Source: Tricholoma matsutake (taxonomy: Eukaryota > Basidiomycota > Agaricomycetes > Agaricales > Tricholomataceae). Taken from it: a DNA stretch of 64,000 nucleotides. Below are positions 44,215 through 52,036 of this stretch, one piece after another. The stretch spans positions 12,090,001 through 12,154,000 of the forward strand of contig AP026544.2 in assembly GCA_026075535.2 (NCBI GenBank), read 5' to 3'. The notes under the pieces were generated by a model. It searched no databases. It saw nothing but the letters and a program-made list of their open reading frames with translations, and was not told the origin of the DNA. Positions within the stretch are counted from its first letter, which is position 1. Each line of letters begins with the position of its first letter. The translations under genes and the position numbers were made by a program.

Positions 44215-45366
44215 TCATTTATCTTTCTGTAGTGATTTCCCTAATCTCTTGTGCTTTGCTGATGCGCATTCTGCCCGAGACCTCTTTTCATGCAAGCTGT
44301 TGGCTACTTGCCACTGGGCACATTCCACTTTTGTATGTCTCTTGTTTCCATCCTGCATGAGTGGGTGTTGAGTTTGTGGTGTTGCAAGATTCTGGTGCAT
44401 GTGCCTGTCCTGTGCCTCTGGATGCTCAGTTCTGGTTTCTTGATGACTCTCGTGTTCTTGGGGGGGATGCGCAGAGATCCCCCTTGGAGTTATGCCCTGG
44501 TTATTACCAGAATTACCATTTGCTGGAAACAGCGACTGGGTTCTTCCTTCCGACTTGTGCTGGTTCTGTAGCATGACCCAGTTGCCATCCTTGGGGATCC
44601 TTATGATGTCCAGGTCATAATCGTGCACCGCTTTGAACTTCTTCAGGAGGGGTTTCCCAAACAGCACTGACCAAGCCCCATTGCTATTGAAGACTTCAAA
44701 GGTACCTCGATGCGAGACGTCTGCTGCTGTGACACTTCCTGTCCATGTTCCAGCAGATGGTACCAGCCTACCATCCGCCATATGCATGATACGATTTGAC
44801 TTCCCCAGCATTTTGAGGCGGTGCTTGACAGTTCGGAATGTCCAGAGATCAACGGCATTCACCATTGCTCCATCGTCAAATGTGCTATTTAGCCTCACAA
44901 TTTCTCCTTGTGGTCCATGTAATTTGACGTTGTATTGGAACGGTGTGGTTCTTGTTTCATCATCGTTGCTCTCCATGCAATACAGATCAATGATATGAGA
45001 TTCTGCTTGGGCGGTGTACATGGTGGTGTCTGGTTTACTATTCACATCTGTAAGTAAGAGTTTGTCTTCCTTCTCTATGGTAAACCTTGCACTCAACGGC
45101 ATTTCATTGTCCTTGGATGATGCCTTCTCACACCCAAGGACCGTTCCTCTGCTATCATGCTCATTTCCTTGGGTCATCAGCGGGACCTCTTGTTCTATGC
45201 TGACGACCCCAGTCCTTTTCCCTGACTTGCTAAGTAGTTGGCGATCACTTGTTGGTTGTACTCTTCCCTTGATGCCCATGGACTGATCTTGTTGATGAGG
45301 TTGACGTTTCTTGTTACATTTGGTGGGCAGCTGCATTTGATAGACGCAGCGATGGATCTCCAGCAA
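44215..45366 (-). pseudogene. Element 5 protease region
   Basis: 383 codons. The retroviral-type aspartic protease lies in NSTFDDGAMVNAVDLWTF (DDG in place of DS/TG), followed by SNGAWSVLFGKPLLKKFKAV and DIIRIPKDGNWV. The His/Gln-rich tail after it (HPPQEHESHQETRTEHPEAQ) is low complexity. The N-terminal part is a frameshifted continuation of the knuckle region. Confidence 0.72.
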
Positions 45367-45749
45367 CTTTCAGATCTTGGGACTGGCGTGGAGCTGTCGC
45401 AGCTGGGGCCCATGTGTCCTGGCAAGCCACACCTCCAGCACTCTCCTGACATGACAGGCATGGTTCCGGGTGAGAGTGGGTATGGACGTGTCTTGCTCAC
45501 TTGCTGTCCGGCGTATTCAGTGTGCCACTTCGTGATCTGGGCCTCGTACAAAGGCCAGCCAGCTGGGGTGTTTGGGTGGATGGGGAGTGCGAGCCTTATG
45601 ACATCGTTCATGCACTCGGCAGGGGTTCTGTTCTGCTGGTATGTTGGTTGGTTCGGTGTTTGGTAGGTGGTGCATGGGACCTGGTTGTTCGCATTGAGCA
45701 TTGGTGCGGGGGAATAGTTTGGGGTGCTGGGTGGTTGTGTTTGGAGCAT
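45195..45749 (-). pseudogene. Element 5 nucleocapsid-like segment
   Basis: Pro/Gln-rich start, then AGWPLYEAQITKWHTEYAGQ, the CCHC knuckle CWRCGLPGHMGPSC (45446-45405) and CWRSIAASIKCSCPPNV. This is the end of gag or start of the protease frame; it overlaps the next segment in another frame, so a frameshift joins them. Confidence 0.75.
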
Positions 45750-45755
45750 TGGGAA

Positions 45756-46904
45756 TCAGGGAACAGGGGGTGGTGCATTGAGGGTGAGCTGTTGGAGTGC
45801 ATTCGTGACGTCTTGTGCAGATGTCTCGCATAGTTCCTGTAACTTCTTTACCTGCTCTTGTAACTCCCGTGCTTCCTTCTCTTCCTCTTTTGCCTCAGCG
45901 ATCTGGGTGACTGTAGCTGCACGTACAGCATTGCAGAATGATGCCCAGGTGGTGTGCCCTGATCCTGTTACCTTCTGTAGGACCTTTGGCATTGATCTGC
46001 GAATGGAATTGACCAACAAACTGTTGGCATCTGGGATTGCAGCTGTGAGACACTCTATCTTGTCAGCCCATACGACGTGTGCAAGTTCTTCTACTCCGTT
46101 CATCACCACTCGTTTCCCCACCTCTTCTTCGCTAATTGTGGTTTGCTCTAGCGCTGCCTGCTTCTCCTTGACGGTCTTCACGGTGGGCACTTTGCTTGGC
46201 CACTTCCTCTTGAATGCACTGACGAGGTGGTCCCAAGTGTCGATGTTGGTGGTAGGTAGGTTGTCGAACCATTGTACTGCTGCAGCGTTCAATTTCAGGT
46301 TGAGTCCGAAGTTCTCCAGCTTCTGTGTGTCCGTGGCGTTGGTTTTGTTGAGGCCCCAGTGTTGCATCGCTTTTAGGAAGTCCTGAGGGCTCTCCTCTGG
46401 ATGTTCATCATCGCCCCAGAATGGTTTGACATTCTCGGGCATGAAGTCGTCATCGTCTGGTGGGGTTGTAGAGAGCTGAGGTGTAGACGGGGGTACAGGT
46501 GGTAGTATATACTTGAAGGTGGGAGTTGGGCTGGTTGCGAGGTTGGGTAACAATGGGCATATGTACAAGGTAGTTAGGGATGGTGCTTCACTCAGCGCAG
46601 TCATTGAAGTGGCAGGCAGAAATCTGCCTCTAGGGTCGCGTCGTACAGGTTTAGCCAGTGTTGTGGATGCGAGGCTCACCATGAGGCGGAGCAGGATGCA
46701 CAACATGAGGTGCATAGGTGGGTGCATGTTGCAGGGACGCGATTGGGTGTCATGGATGTAGACAATAACAAATGTGGGCAAGCAATCAGAGGGCGACGTT
46801 GAGCTGAAAAGGATGGTAACTGAGATAAATGAGACAAGAAGGAGTGACTTGTGGAAATGAAAGTGGTTGGCTGTGTGTGTCGAGTTCGAATTCCCAGTTG
46901 TCAC
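45756..46904 (-). CDS. Element 5 gag
   Basis: 382 codons open; the true start is probably internal because residues 1-90 overlap the leader and look random. The capsid-like region has VKPFWGDDEHPEESPQDFLK, LNAAAVQWFDNLPTTNIDTW, DHLVSAFKRKWPSKVPTVKT and a C-terminal coiled coil (EAKEEEKEARELQEQVKKLQ). It matches gag of the FVDDGG lineage in organisation. It ends with a Pro stretch just before the knuckle segment. Confidence 0.8.
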   Translation of the reverse strand: MTTGNSNSTHTANHFHFHKSLLLVSFISVTILFSSTSPSDCLPTFVIVYIHDTQSRPCNMHPPMHLMLCILLRLMVSLASTTLAKPVRRDPRGRFLPATSMTALSEAPSLTTLYICPLLPNLATSPTPTFKYILPPVPPSTPQLSTTPPDDDDFMPENVKPFWGDDEHPEESPQDFLKAMQHWGLNKTNATDTQKLENFGLNLKLNAAAVQWFDNLPTTNIDTWDHLVSAFKRKWPSKVPTVKTVKEKQAALEQTTISEEEVGKRVVMNGVEELAHVVWADKIECLTAAIPDANSLLVNSIRRSMPKVLQKVTGSGHTTWASFCNAVRAATVTQIAEAKEEEKEARELQEQVKKLQELCETSAQDVTNALQQLTLNAPPPVP

Positions 46905-46906
46905 CA
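46886..46906 (-). promoter_or_regulatory. Element 5 primer-binding site
   Basis: The minus strand reads TGGTGACAACTGGGAATTCG and continues with AAC. Its complement ends GTTGTCACCA preceded by GTTCGAATTCC, which looks like the whole 3' half of a tRNA (T loop, acceptor strand, CCA). I cannot name the tRNA. Confidence 0.65.
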
Positions 46907-46908
46907 GA

Positions 46909-47139
46909 TGGAGCCATGCAGTCTCTTAGGGTCTCGTCTACTACTAGACGAGACGGTTCAGAGAGGGCTCGCGTCTACTACTAGATGTGAGTCGGAAAGG
47001 ACGTGGACAAGCAAAAGATGGATTCCTATCTGCACACACACATCCCTATCTACAATGTCACGTGACCACTAAGGGGAATGCCGGACTCTGGCATGGCTCT
47101 GCTACAGACTCTGCTATGTGTGCTACTGCCACGGCTACA
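46909..47139 (-). repeat. Element 5 LTR (5')
   Basis: 231 bp. The hairpin at 46931-46954 has a perfect 9-bp stem GTCTCGTCT around loop ACTACT, and a second lies at 46967-46992. Two bases inside the LTR begins the primer-binding site. Confidence 0.9.
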
Positions 47140-47157
47140 TCATATCAGGCTGCTGTT

Positions 47158-47364
47158 CTAAAAACCTGATTCCTCCATGAGGTTGAGGGCTCGTTCTTTT
47201 TCTTCTTTGTCTAGTTCATCCAGCATCATGCAGATCCGCAGGTACAGGTCTATGTCCTGCAGGAACTTGGCAATCTTGGTCCGCTCTTCTGAGAAGTCTG
47301 TGGGTGATCAGATTCGAATGTCCTTCATGGACGTCATTGGTGTGGTTGCGGTGGGTTTGGACAT
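47158..47364 (-). pseudogene. Element 4 gag N-terminal remnant
   Basis: ATG at 47364: MSKPTATTPMTSMKDIRI, TGA (47310-47308), SPTDFSEERTKIAKFLQDID, LYLRICMMLDELDKEEKERA, LNLMEES, stop at 47160. The FS-x-ER-x3-AKFLQDIDLYL pattern is a Ty3 gag start. The rest of gag is missing up to the protease on the other side of element 5. Confidence 0.7.
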
Positions 47365-47680
47365 CTCATTATAGAGGTCATCAGTTTTGTCTGTTAGGAA
47401 GCGGGTGGATGTTTTGGAGGGGGGGGGTGTGTGGTTGTTCAAAGTCTTTGTTGGTGAGGAAATCTCCTCTTTGTCTTTCGGTTGATCTGTAGAACCACCA
47501 CTGTGCTGGGGTCGAGTAATGGACTAGTCTTCTGTTGTATCGGTACCAAGATGAACCTGGCTGTGGTTCCACTGCTCTGGTGGTCGGTCTGGGGTTTGTC
47601 TAGACCCAGGTCATTGTGGTGTGTTTTGAGACGTATTGGCTACACCTAGGTAGGTGGGCTAGCAGATAGTTTAGATGTTA
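47365..47680. other. Element 4 leader
   Basis: Between the gag ATG and the 5' LTR. Contains an eight-C run on the minus strand (G run 47420-47427) and no clear ORF beyond a chance 63-codon frame. Confidence 0.5.
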
Positions 47681-48398
47681 TGTTAAGGGCAAAGCCTTAA
47701 CCACTCAATCTAGTCGATGTCATTTGATGAGGTGCTTCCTCAACAAGTCGTTTGGCACCAGTCTTACTCAGAGCATCCGACATAAGATGAATAGTGCACT
47801 CTAGCAGGCCTTCTGCATAGAGTCGCTCAGGTTCATGCACTAAGGGGCTTCCTTAGTGGTTTTGAGTAAGTTCACAAGTTCACAAGGTAAAGCTGTAGAT
47901 TGCCTAGATCTAAACTAAGGACATCCCTACTATGAGTTGCAGTACTTATACTACGAGGGAGGTCCTTATCATCCAATTGGAAAGATAGATGTGTATCAAG
48001 TAATAATAGAAACAATAGGCCTCATGCCTTGCATGAGGTGTCCAATGTCATGGAGTGCTGCAGCACAGAATGTCAGGGAACAATAAGAGATAAGCATCAT
48101 GCCTAGCATGAGGTGTCTGATGTTATGGATCCAATGTCAATTGTGAGAGTCTGATGTCATGGACCTCATGTCAAAGGGCTGTCATGTGTGGGAATGGGTT
48201 CGGGTGCATAGAGTCACCATGCGTCAAGGGTGCCTTCCACGGGAAGGGGATTGAATGCACATCATCAGCATGTGTCGTGTGTGTGTGTGGTGTCAAGGGC
48301 ATGCTCTAAGCATGAATCAGGGGTGCCTCCTATCTGGAGGGGATTGTTGGGTATGTTGGGTCGGTTGGGTTCCATGAGTTACAAGGAAAATCATAACA
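47681..48398 (-). repeat. Element 4 LTR (5')
   Basis: 718 bp, about 25 bp shorter than the partner through small deletions near 48180 and elsewhere. It abuts GTTAC of the target duplication. The inner flank (minus TAACATCTAAACTATCTGC) is not a recognisable tRNA complement. Confidence 0.88.
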
Positions 48399-48878
48399 GT
48401 TACAGTCTAAAAAACTGGTTTTGACCAGTTTTCCTTTTGACCAGTTCCCCCCCCCCCCCCCATTATTTTTTGGCATAACTAACTTAAATTATATATACGA
48501 AATAAATAAATACATAAACACCCTGCAAGCAGTTGCTTGCAGCAGTGTGGTGTAACTACATATGGAATTTTGAAAAAAAAAGAAAGAAAAAGAAAATAAC
48601 TACCCCCACTGTCTTGTGTTTATAGTGAGGGTGGGGTCATGCGTTCCTGCTTGTCATCATCCCCAGTGTTTGTCATCCCTGGTTGTGACTACTGCCATCA
48701 TCAGCACCTCCAACTCCCCCTATGAGCAGTGGCTCATAGGCGGGTTGGTGGTGCTATGTGATGTGGCACTGGCGTTGCTGTTGTCACCCATTGCCGTCCT
48801 GCGAGCAGAAGCTCGCAGTGGCGGCATGGGGCATGGACCAGGGGTGGGCAATGTTGATAGTAAAAAAAAATAAGAAAC

Positions 48879-48966
48879 CTAAAAAAGAGAGTTAGTAAAG
48901 AAAAGACAAAGCATTTATAATAAAAGAAACATACCTGCCCAAACAATGGACTGGCATTGTTTGGGC
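48879..48966 (-). repeat. Hairpin/intron module 5 (inverted, in R2)
   Basis: Hairpin GCCCAAACAATG...CATTGTTTGGGC (48937-48966). The minus-strand intron-like segment 48934-48879 follows (GTATGT, branch TACTAACT, acceptor TTTTTTAG). Confidence 0.76.
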
Positions 48967-49469
48967 TGCCTGTGTTGTTGATGGTGATTTGATGGTGATG
49001 TGGTGTTGTTGATGGTGATTTGATGGTGATTTGATGGTGATGTGGTGTTGTTGATGGTGTTGTAGTGATCATGGGGTAGCATGGGAGGTCGACAAGTCTT
49101 ACAGTAAACAAACAAGTACAACTACATAAACCCCAGCAATTTGCTGGCCTCCCCCTTCATAGTTTGCTTATTAGTACATTAGTTTACTATTTTATAAGGG
49201 ATATAAGCTAAGTGTAAAAAGACTGGTTACAACCAGTTTTGTAACGGTTTTTGAATGTTTTCAAAACAGGTTAACTGTTAACCGAACTGCAGTTTCAGTT
49301 ACTCAAATTTTCAGAAAAATGGACCGAACTGAAGCATGGACCACGGTTCGGTCCGGTTCAGTCTACGGTCCTATGGACTGAATCTTGAAACACTACTTGG
49401 CCTGACCTAAATGCGGATAAAAAGTACATCGTCCGAGGTTCAAACTATGAACATTACACTAACAGACCC

Positions 49470-49859
49470 TTGGCAACAGTGTTGGCTATCTATGCTAAAT
49501 CTGGTGGGAAAGCTGGGAAGCATTCCTGGGTATCTGGCTCATCAAACATTGCCACCATTTCCAACATTCCTGTTCAGCTCTTTGATCATATTCTTGGTGT
49601 ACAATTTTGTGCTATTCCTGGTGGGCAAACATTGCATGTCAAGAGGTTTTGCCTGTTGCCTTCCACCACCTTCTTGTGTACTCTTGAAGTTGCTCCTTCC
49701 CAGACTGAAAGTGGACTGAAGATCTCACCTCAGGATGGGATACTCTTTTGTAACCTGAGGGATAGCTCTGCTCACTTACTCAAAGCAGTTACCTCTTTGG
49801 CAGGTAGAGCAACAAAGTCTCAGGTTCCTGATGATATTGATGAGGAGTTGGAAGACTGA
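49470..49859 (+). CDS. Unrecognised protein fragment (probable last exon)
   Basis: 129 codons to TGA 49857: LAIYAKSGGKAGKHSWVSGS, ISNIPVQLFDHILGVQFCAI, PGGQTLHVKRFCLLPSTTFL, ending DDIDEELED. The composition and lack of stops look like real coding sequence. I have the impression of a mushroom hypothetical family but cannot name it. It begins just right of R2 and upstream exons are not visible, so R2 (with its 14.6-kb load) may have cut the gene. Whether the ATG is a start or internal is unknown. Confidence 0.5.
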   Translation: MATVLAIYAKSGGKAGKHSWVSGSSNIATISNIPVQLFDHILGVQFCAIPGGQTLHVKRFCLLPSTTFLCTLEVAPSQTESGLKISPQDGILFCNLRDSSAHLLKAVTSLAGRATKSQVPDDIDEELED

Positions 49860-50033
49860 TATCCATCCACAAGTCCTTACTAGTTGTACTTTGGATGTAC
49901 AGTAAACACCTCATTGCTTAGTCTAGCCACACAGAGCATAATTTGCTGCACAGCAGAGAAATTTAAGTGATTTTCTCCTAGGCCTGAGGTATGGTGCAGA
50001 TAAAATTCAACATATTTGGGGAGGTGTTCATCC

Positions 50034-50370
50034 TCCCCCACGTATTCCTGGAGGAATCCTGGAGGATTCTTGGGAACCAATGTTCCAGCCATTTGTCACT
50101 CAAGTATATATTCCTGACTCTTCCCATTCCAGGGGGATTCCTGGTTGATTCCTGGTAAATTACACTCTTCCAGGAGGAATTCCTAAAATTCCCCAGGACT
50201 CTGGTACCAGGAATCCACCAGGAATCCACAGGACTCTACCAGGACTCTACCAGGACTCTACCAGGAATCCACCAGGACTCTACCAGGAATCCACCAGGAC
50301 TCTACCAGGAATCCACCAGGACTCTACCAGGACTCTACTGGGAATCCACCGGGACTCCACTGGGATTTAA
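50034..50370. repeat. Iterated 11-12-bp words
   Basis: CAGGAATCCAC and CAGGACTCTAC alternate in tandem, best at 50205-50330 (at least 12 units), degenerating leftwards to ATTCCTGGAGGAATCC. It occupies the same place in R3 as the GGACTGTCC words in E1. Confidence 0.85.
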
Positions 50371-50399
50371 CCAGGAGTCTTTACTATTAAAAAGTAAAT

Positions 50400-50475
50400 A
50401 AAACCTATGAGGATTGAACCCAGGACCCAGGGTTAAATTAAACAGGTGCAATATACCATTATACCACAGTGTCCT
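50400..50475 (-). other. tRNA-like module, minus
   Basis: On the minus strand A box TGTGGTATAATGG (50469-50457) and B box GGGTTCAATCC (50421-50411) are at tRNA spacing. It faces the iterated zone, as in E1. No proper acceptor stem seen. Confidence 0.48.
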
Positions 50476-50721
50476 TATAAAATACCACATAAGTTGATCT
50501 AAGTACCACACCAAGTGGCTGTGTATGACAAAGCACACAGCCGCATCTGCCAGCTCATCACCACCACTCCTCAATGATGCCGCGGCCACTTCCTTCTGCC
50601 ACCTCCCTTCCTTCTGCCACCTCCCTTCCTTCTGCCACCTCCCCTCCGTCAACACCCACTACCACCACGTTCCCATACCCCCTCGTCTAATCCTGCTAAC
50701 AGCCACACTCACACCACCTCA

Positions 50722-50823
50722 GGCCCAAACAATGATGGATGTCATTTTGGACCCAGGTAATGTTTTTTTATGTTCTTTTTTTCTTTTTCTTTTGACTAAT
50801 TATTGTTTTGTCTCTTTCTTTAG
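50722..50823 (+). repeat. Hairpin/intron module 7
   Basis: Imperfect hairpin GGCCCAAACAATGA...TCATTTTGGACCC (50722-50755) joined to an intron-like segment 50757-50823 (GTAATG, branch TGACTAAT, acceptor CTTTAG). Confidence 0.7.
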
Positions 50824-50973
50824 GCTCTAACTAGGTTATGACAACGAGACACCACCAAAACCCTGAACTGGCCACAGCACACCCCAATCACGATGGACCA
50901 CCCAGCACCCAACCACGACATCAACACGATGACGACCGCCATGGCTGCCAACAGCCGAGTTCGGATTCAACAC

Positions 50974-51071
50974 GGGCCCAAACAATGATGGCGTCGTTTG
51001 GGCCCTAAGTATTTTTTTTTCCCTTTTTTTTGTTTATATAAACTAACAAAATATATTGCTTTGTTTTTTAG
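50974..51071 (+). repeat. Hairpin/intron module 8
   Basis: Hairpin GGGCCCAAACAATGA...TCGTTTGGGCCC (50974-51005) and intron-like segment 51009-51071 (weak donor GTATTT, branch AACTAAC, acceptor TTTTTTAG). Confidence 0.72.
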
Positions 51072-51681
51072 CATCTAAATGATGCCACAATACTGACTGA
51101 GCACCTGCCCCCATGCGTGCGAGCCCCTGCTTGTAGGGTGGATCATGGGTGCCAGCACAGCAAACAGAACCCGCAAGCCCCAGCCCCACCCACCAAATGA
51201 CACACCACCCATGTCCAGTCCCATGAGTAACAGCTCATGGGGTGGATCATGGGTGGAATGGGGCTGGTGATGACAATGAATAATGGGGGACGATGATAGC
51301 CAAACCAGGACAATGAGGACCAGGACCAGGACAACAGGCAGGGTGGATGAACCACGACCAGGGAAAGGGAAGGGGATGATGATGGGACAGGCCCAGGAGA
51401 CGCTCATCTCCTGGGTGTTTTTCATTTATTTAATTTCTTTACTATTCTCTGGCCCAGGAGACATGCATCTCCTGGACCATTTCTATTTTTTCTTTCTTTT
51501 TTATTTTTCTTTCTCTGGGCCCACCTACGATCCACCCCACGCCTACAAGTGCCTGCTTGTAGGGTGGTTTGATAATTGTAGTTAAGTATATAATTAAATT
51601 GATGTATTTTTGTTAATGAACCCCAAACAAAACACGTTATGTGTTTTGCATGCCATTTCAATGTTGGAATGGGACTGTCAG

Positions 51682-51944
51682 TGTAGTGAAAAGTGACAGG
51701 TGTTGTCATGAGAAGTCCACCAAAGTTTCTGGTATTTCATATTCATCTACTTTGTTACCTGTGGGAACAGTGTTCATTACTTGGTTATGTATTGCCTTGC
51801 ATAGCCTATGGACAACCTACTTACATATAAAAACCCTCGTATTCATAGCTAGACTTCAAAATAACAAGTCTCAATAAACCATCTTTCCCAGTCCAAACGT
51901 GTGTCATTACTGTTTGTCACAACCGTTTGTCATGCTAACACTAA
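51682..51944 (+). repeat. Solo LTR of the element 1 family
   Basis: TGTAGTGAAAAGTGACAGGT through GCATAGCCTATGGACAAC to TGTCATGCTAACAC aligns over its full length with the complement of the element 1 LTRs. There is no internal region beside it, and no clear target duplication remains (GTCAG versus GTGTG). Confidence 0.8.
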
Positions 51945-52036
51945 GTGTGGGAAGTGCCGGTGTACATCAGTACATATAGTTAGTCTTAGACAGTCATCAT
52001 ACCACCACCACATCTGCAACATTGACACTCACCACC

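Larger units (their letters stand above)
39952..47139 (-). mobile_element. Element 5: Ty3-type retrotransposon nested in element 4
   Basis: 7.19 kb with 231-bp LTRs (TGGAGCC...GGCTACA; 39952-40182, 46909-47139). The flanks give at best an imperfect duplication ATCGT (39947-39951) / ATCAT (47139-47143, sharing the LTR end). Minus-strand order is gag, CCHC knuckle, protease, RT with FVDD, RNase H-integrase, and a small membrane ORF. It belongs to the widespread mushroom Ty3 lineage with an FVDDGG active site. It is less decayed than elements 1, 2 and 4. Confidence 0.9.
33805..48398 (-). mobile_element. Element 4: large Ty3 chromovirus with nested element 5
   Basis: Flanked by LTRs of 743 bp (33805-34547) and 718 bp (47681-48398), TGTTAAGG...TAACA, and an exact 5-bp duplication GTTAC (33800-33804, 48399-48403). 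Minus-strand contents: gag start, [element 5], protease, a coiled-coil linker, RT, RNase H, integrase, chromodomain, accessory ORF and a 27-bp tandem array. Most of gag is missing at the element 5 junction. Many TGA codons and frameshifts make it non-coding today. Confidence 0.9.
33667..49395. mobile_element. R2: hAT-like non-autonomous repeat, split by element 4
   Basis: Ends TAGTATTTTAAG (33667) and CTTGAAACACTA (49384-49395) are inverted repeats. They are flanked by an exact 8-bp duplication CTTGGCCT (33659-33666, 49396-49403), the hAT signature. Without the nested 14.6 kb it is about 1.13 kb. Subterminal GGACCG/GGTCC words are iterated at both sides. The core (48420-49200) carries one inverted hairpin/intron module, three GAGC/AAGC-type hairpins (48524, 48724, 48800) and GATGGTGATTT tandem words (48980-49060). 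No protein. Confidence 0.82.
50034..51590. mobile_element. R3: repeat of the hairpin/intron type
   Basis: An iterated CAGGACTCTAC/CAGGAATCCAC zone (50034-50370), an inverted tRNA-like module (50400-50475), a shared ACACAGCCGCATC...GCCAGCTCATCA segment (as in E1 at 22003), two hairpin/intron modules, two further CCCAGGAGA hairpins (51391, 51451) and GAGC/CAAG-type hairpins ending GGGTGG (51115, 51224, 51541). The order parallels the left half of E1. The right end is not defined; no target duplication found. Confidence 0.6.

Noticed and set aside
50205..50370. Regular short repeats that might suggest a CRISPR-like array
   Set aside because: Units of 11-12 bp are directly contiguous without unique spacers, and the context is a eukaryotic repeat.
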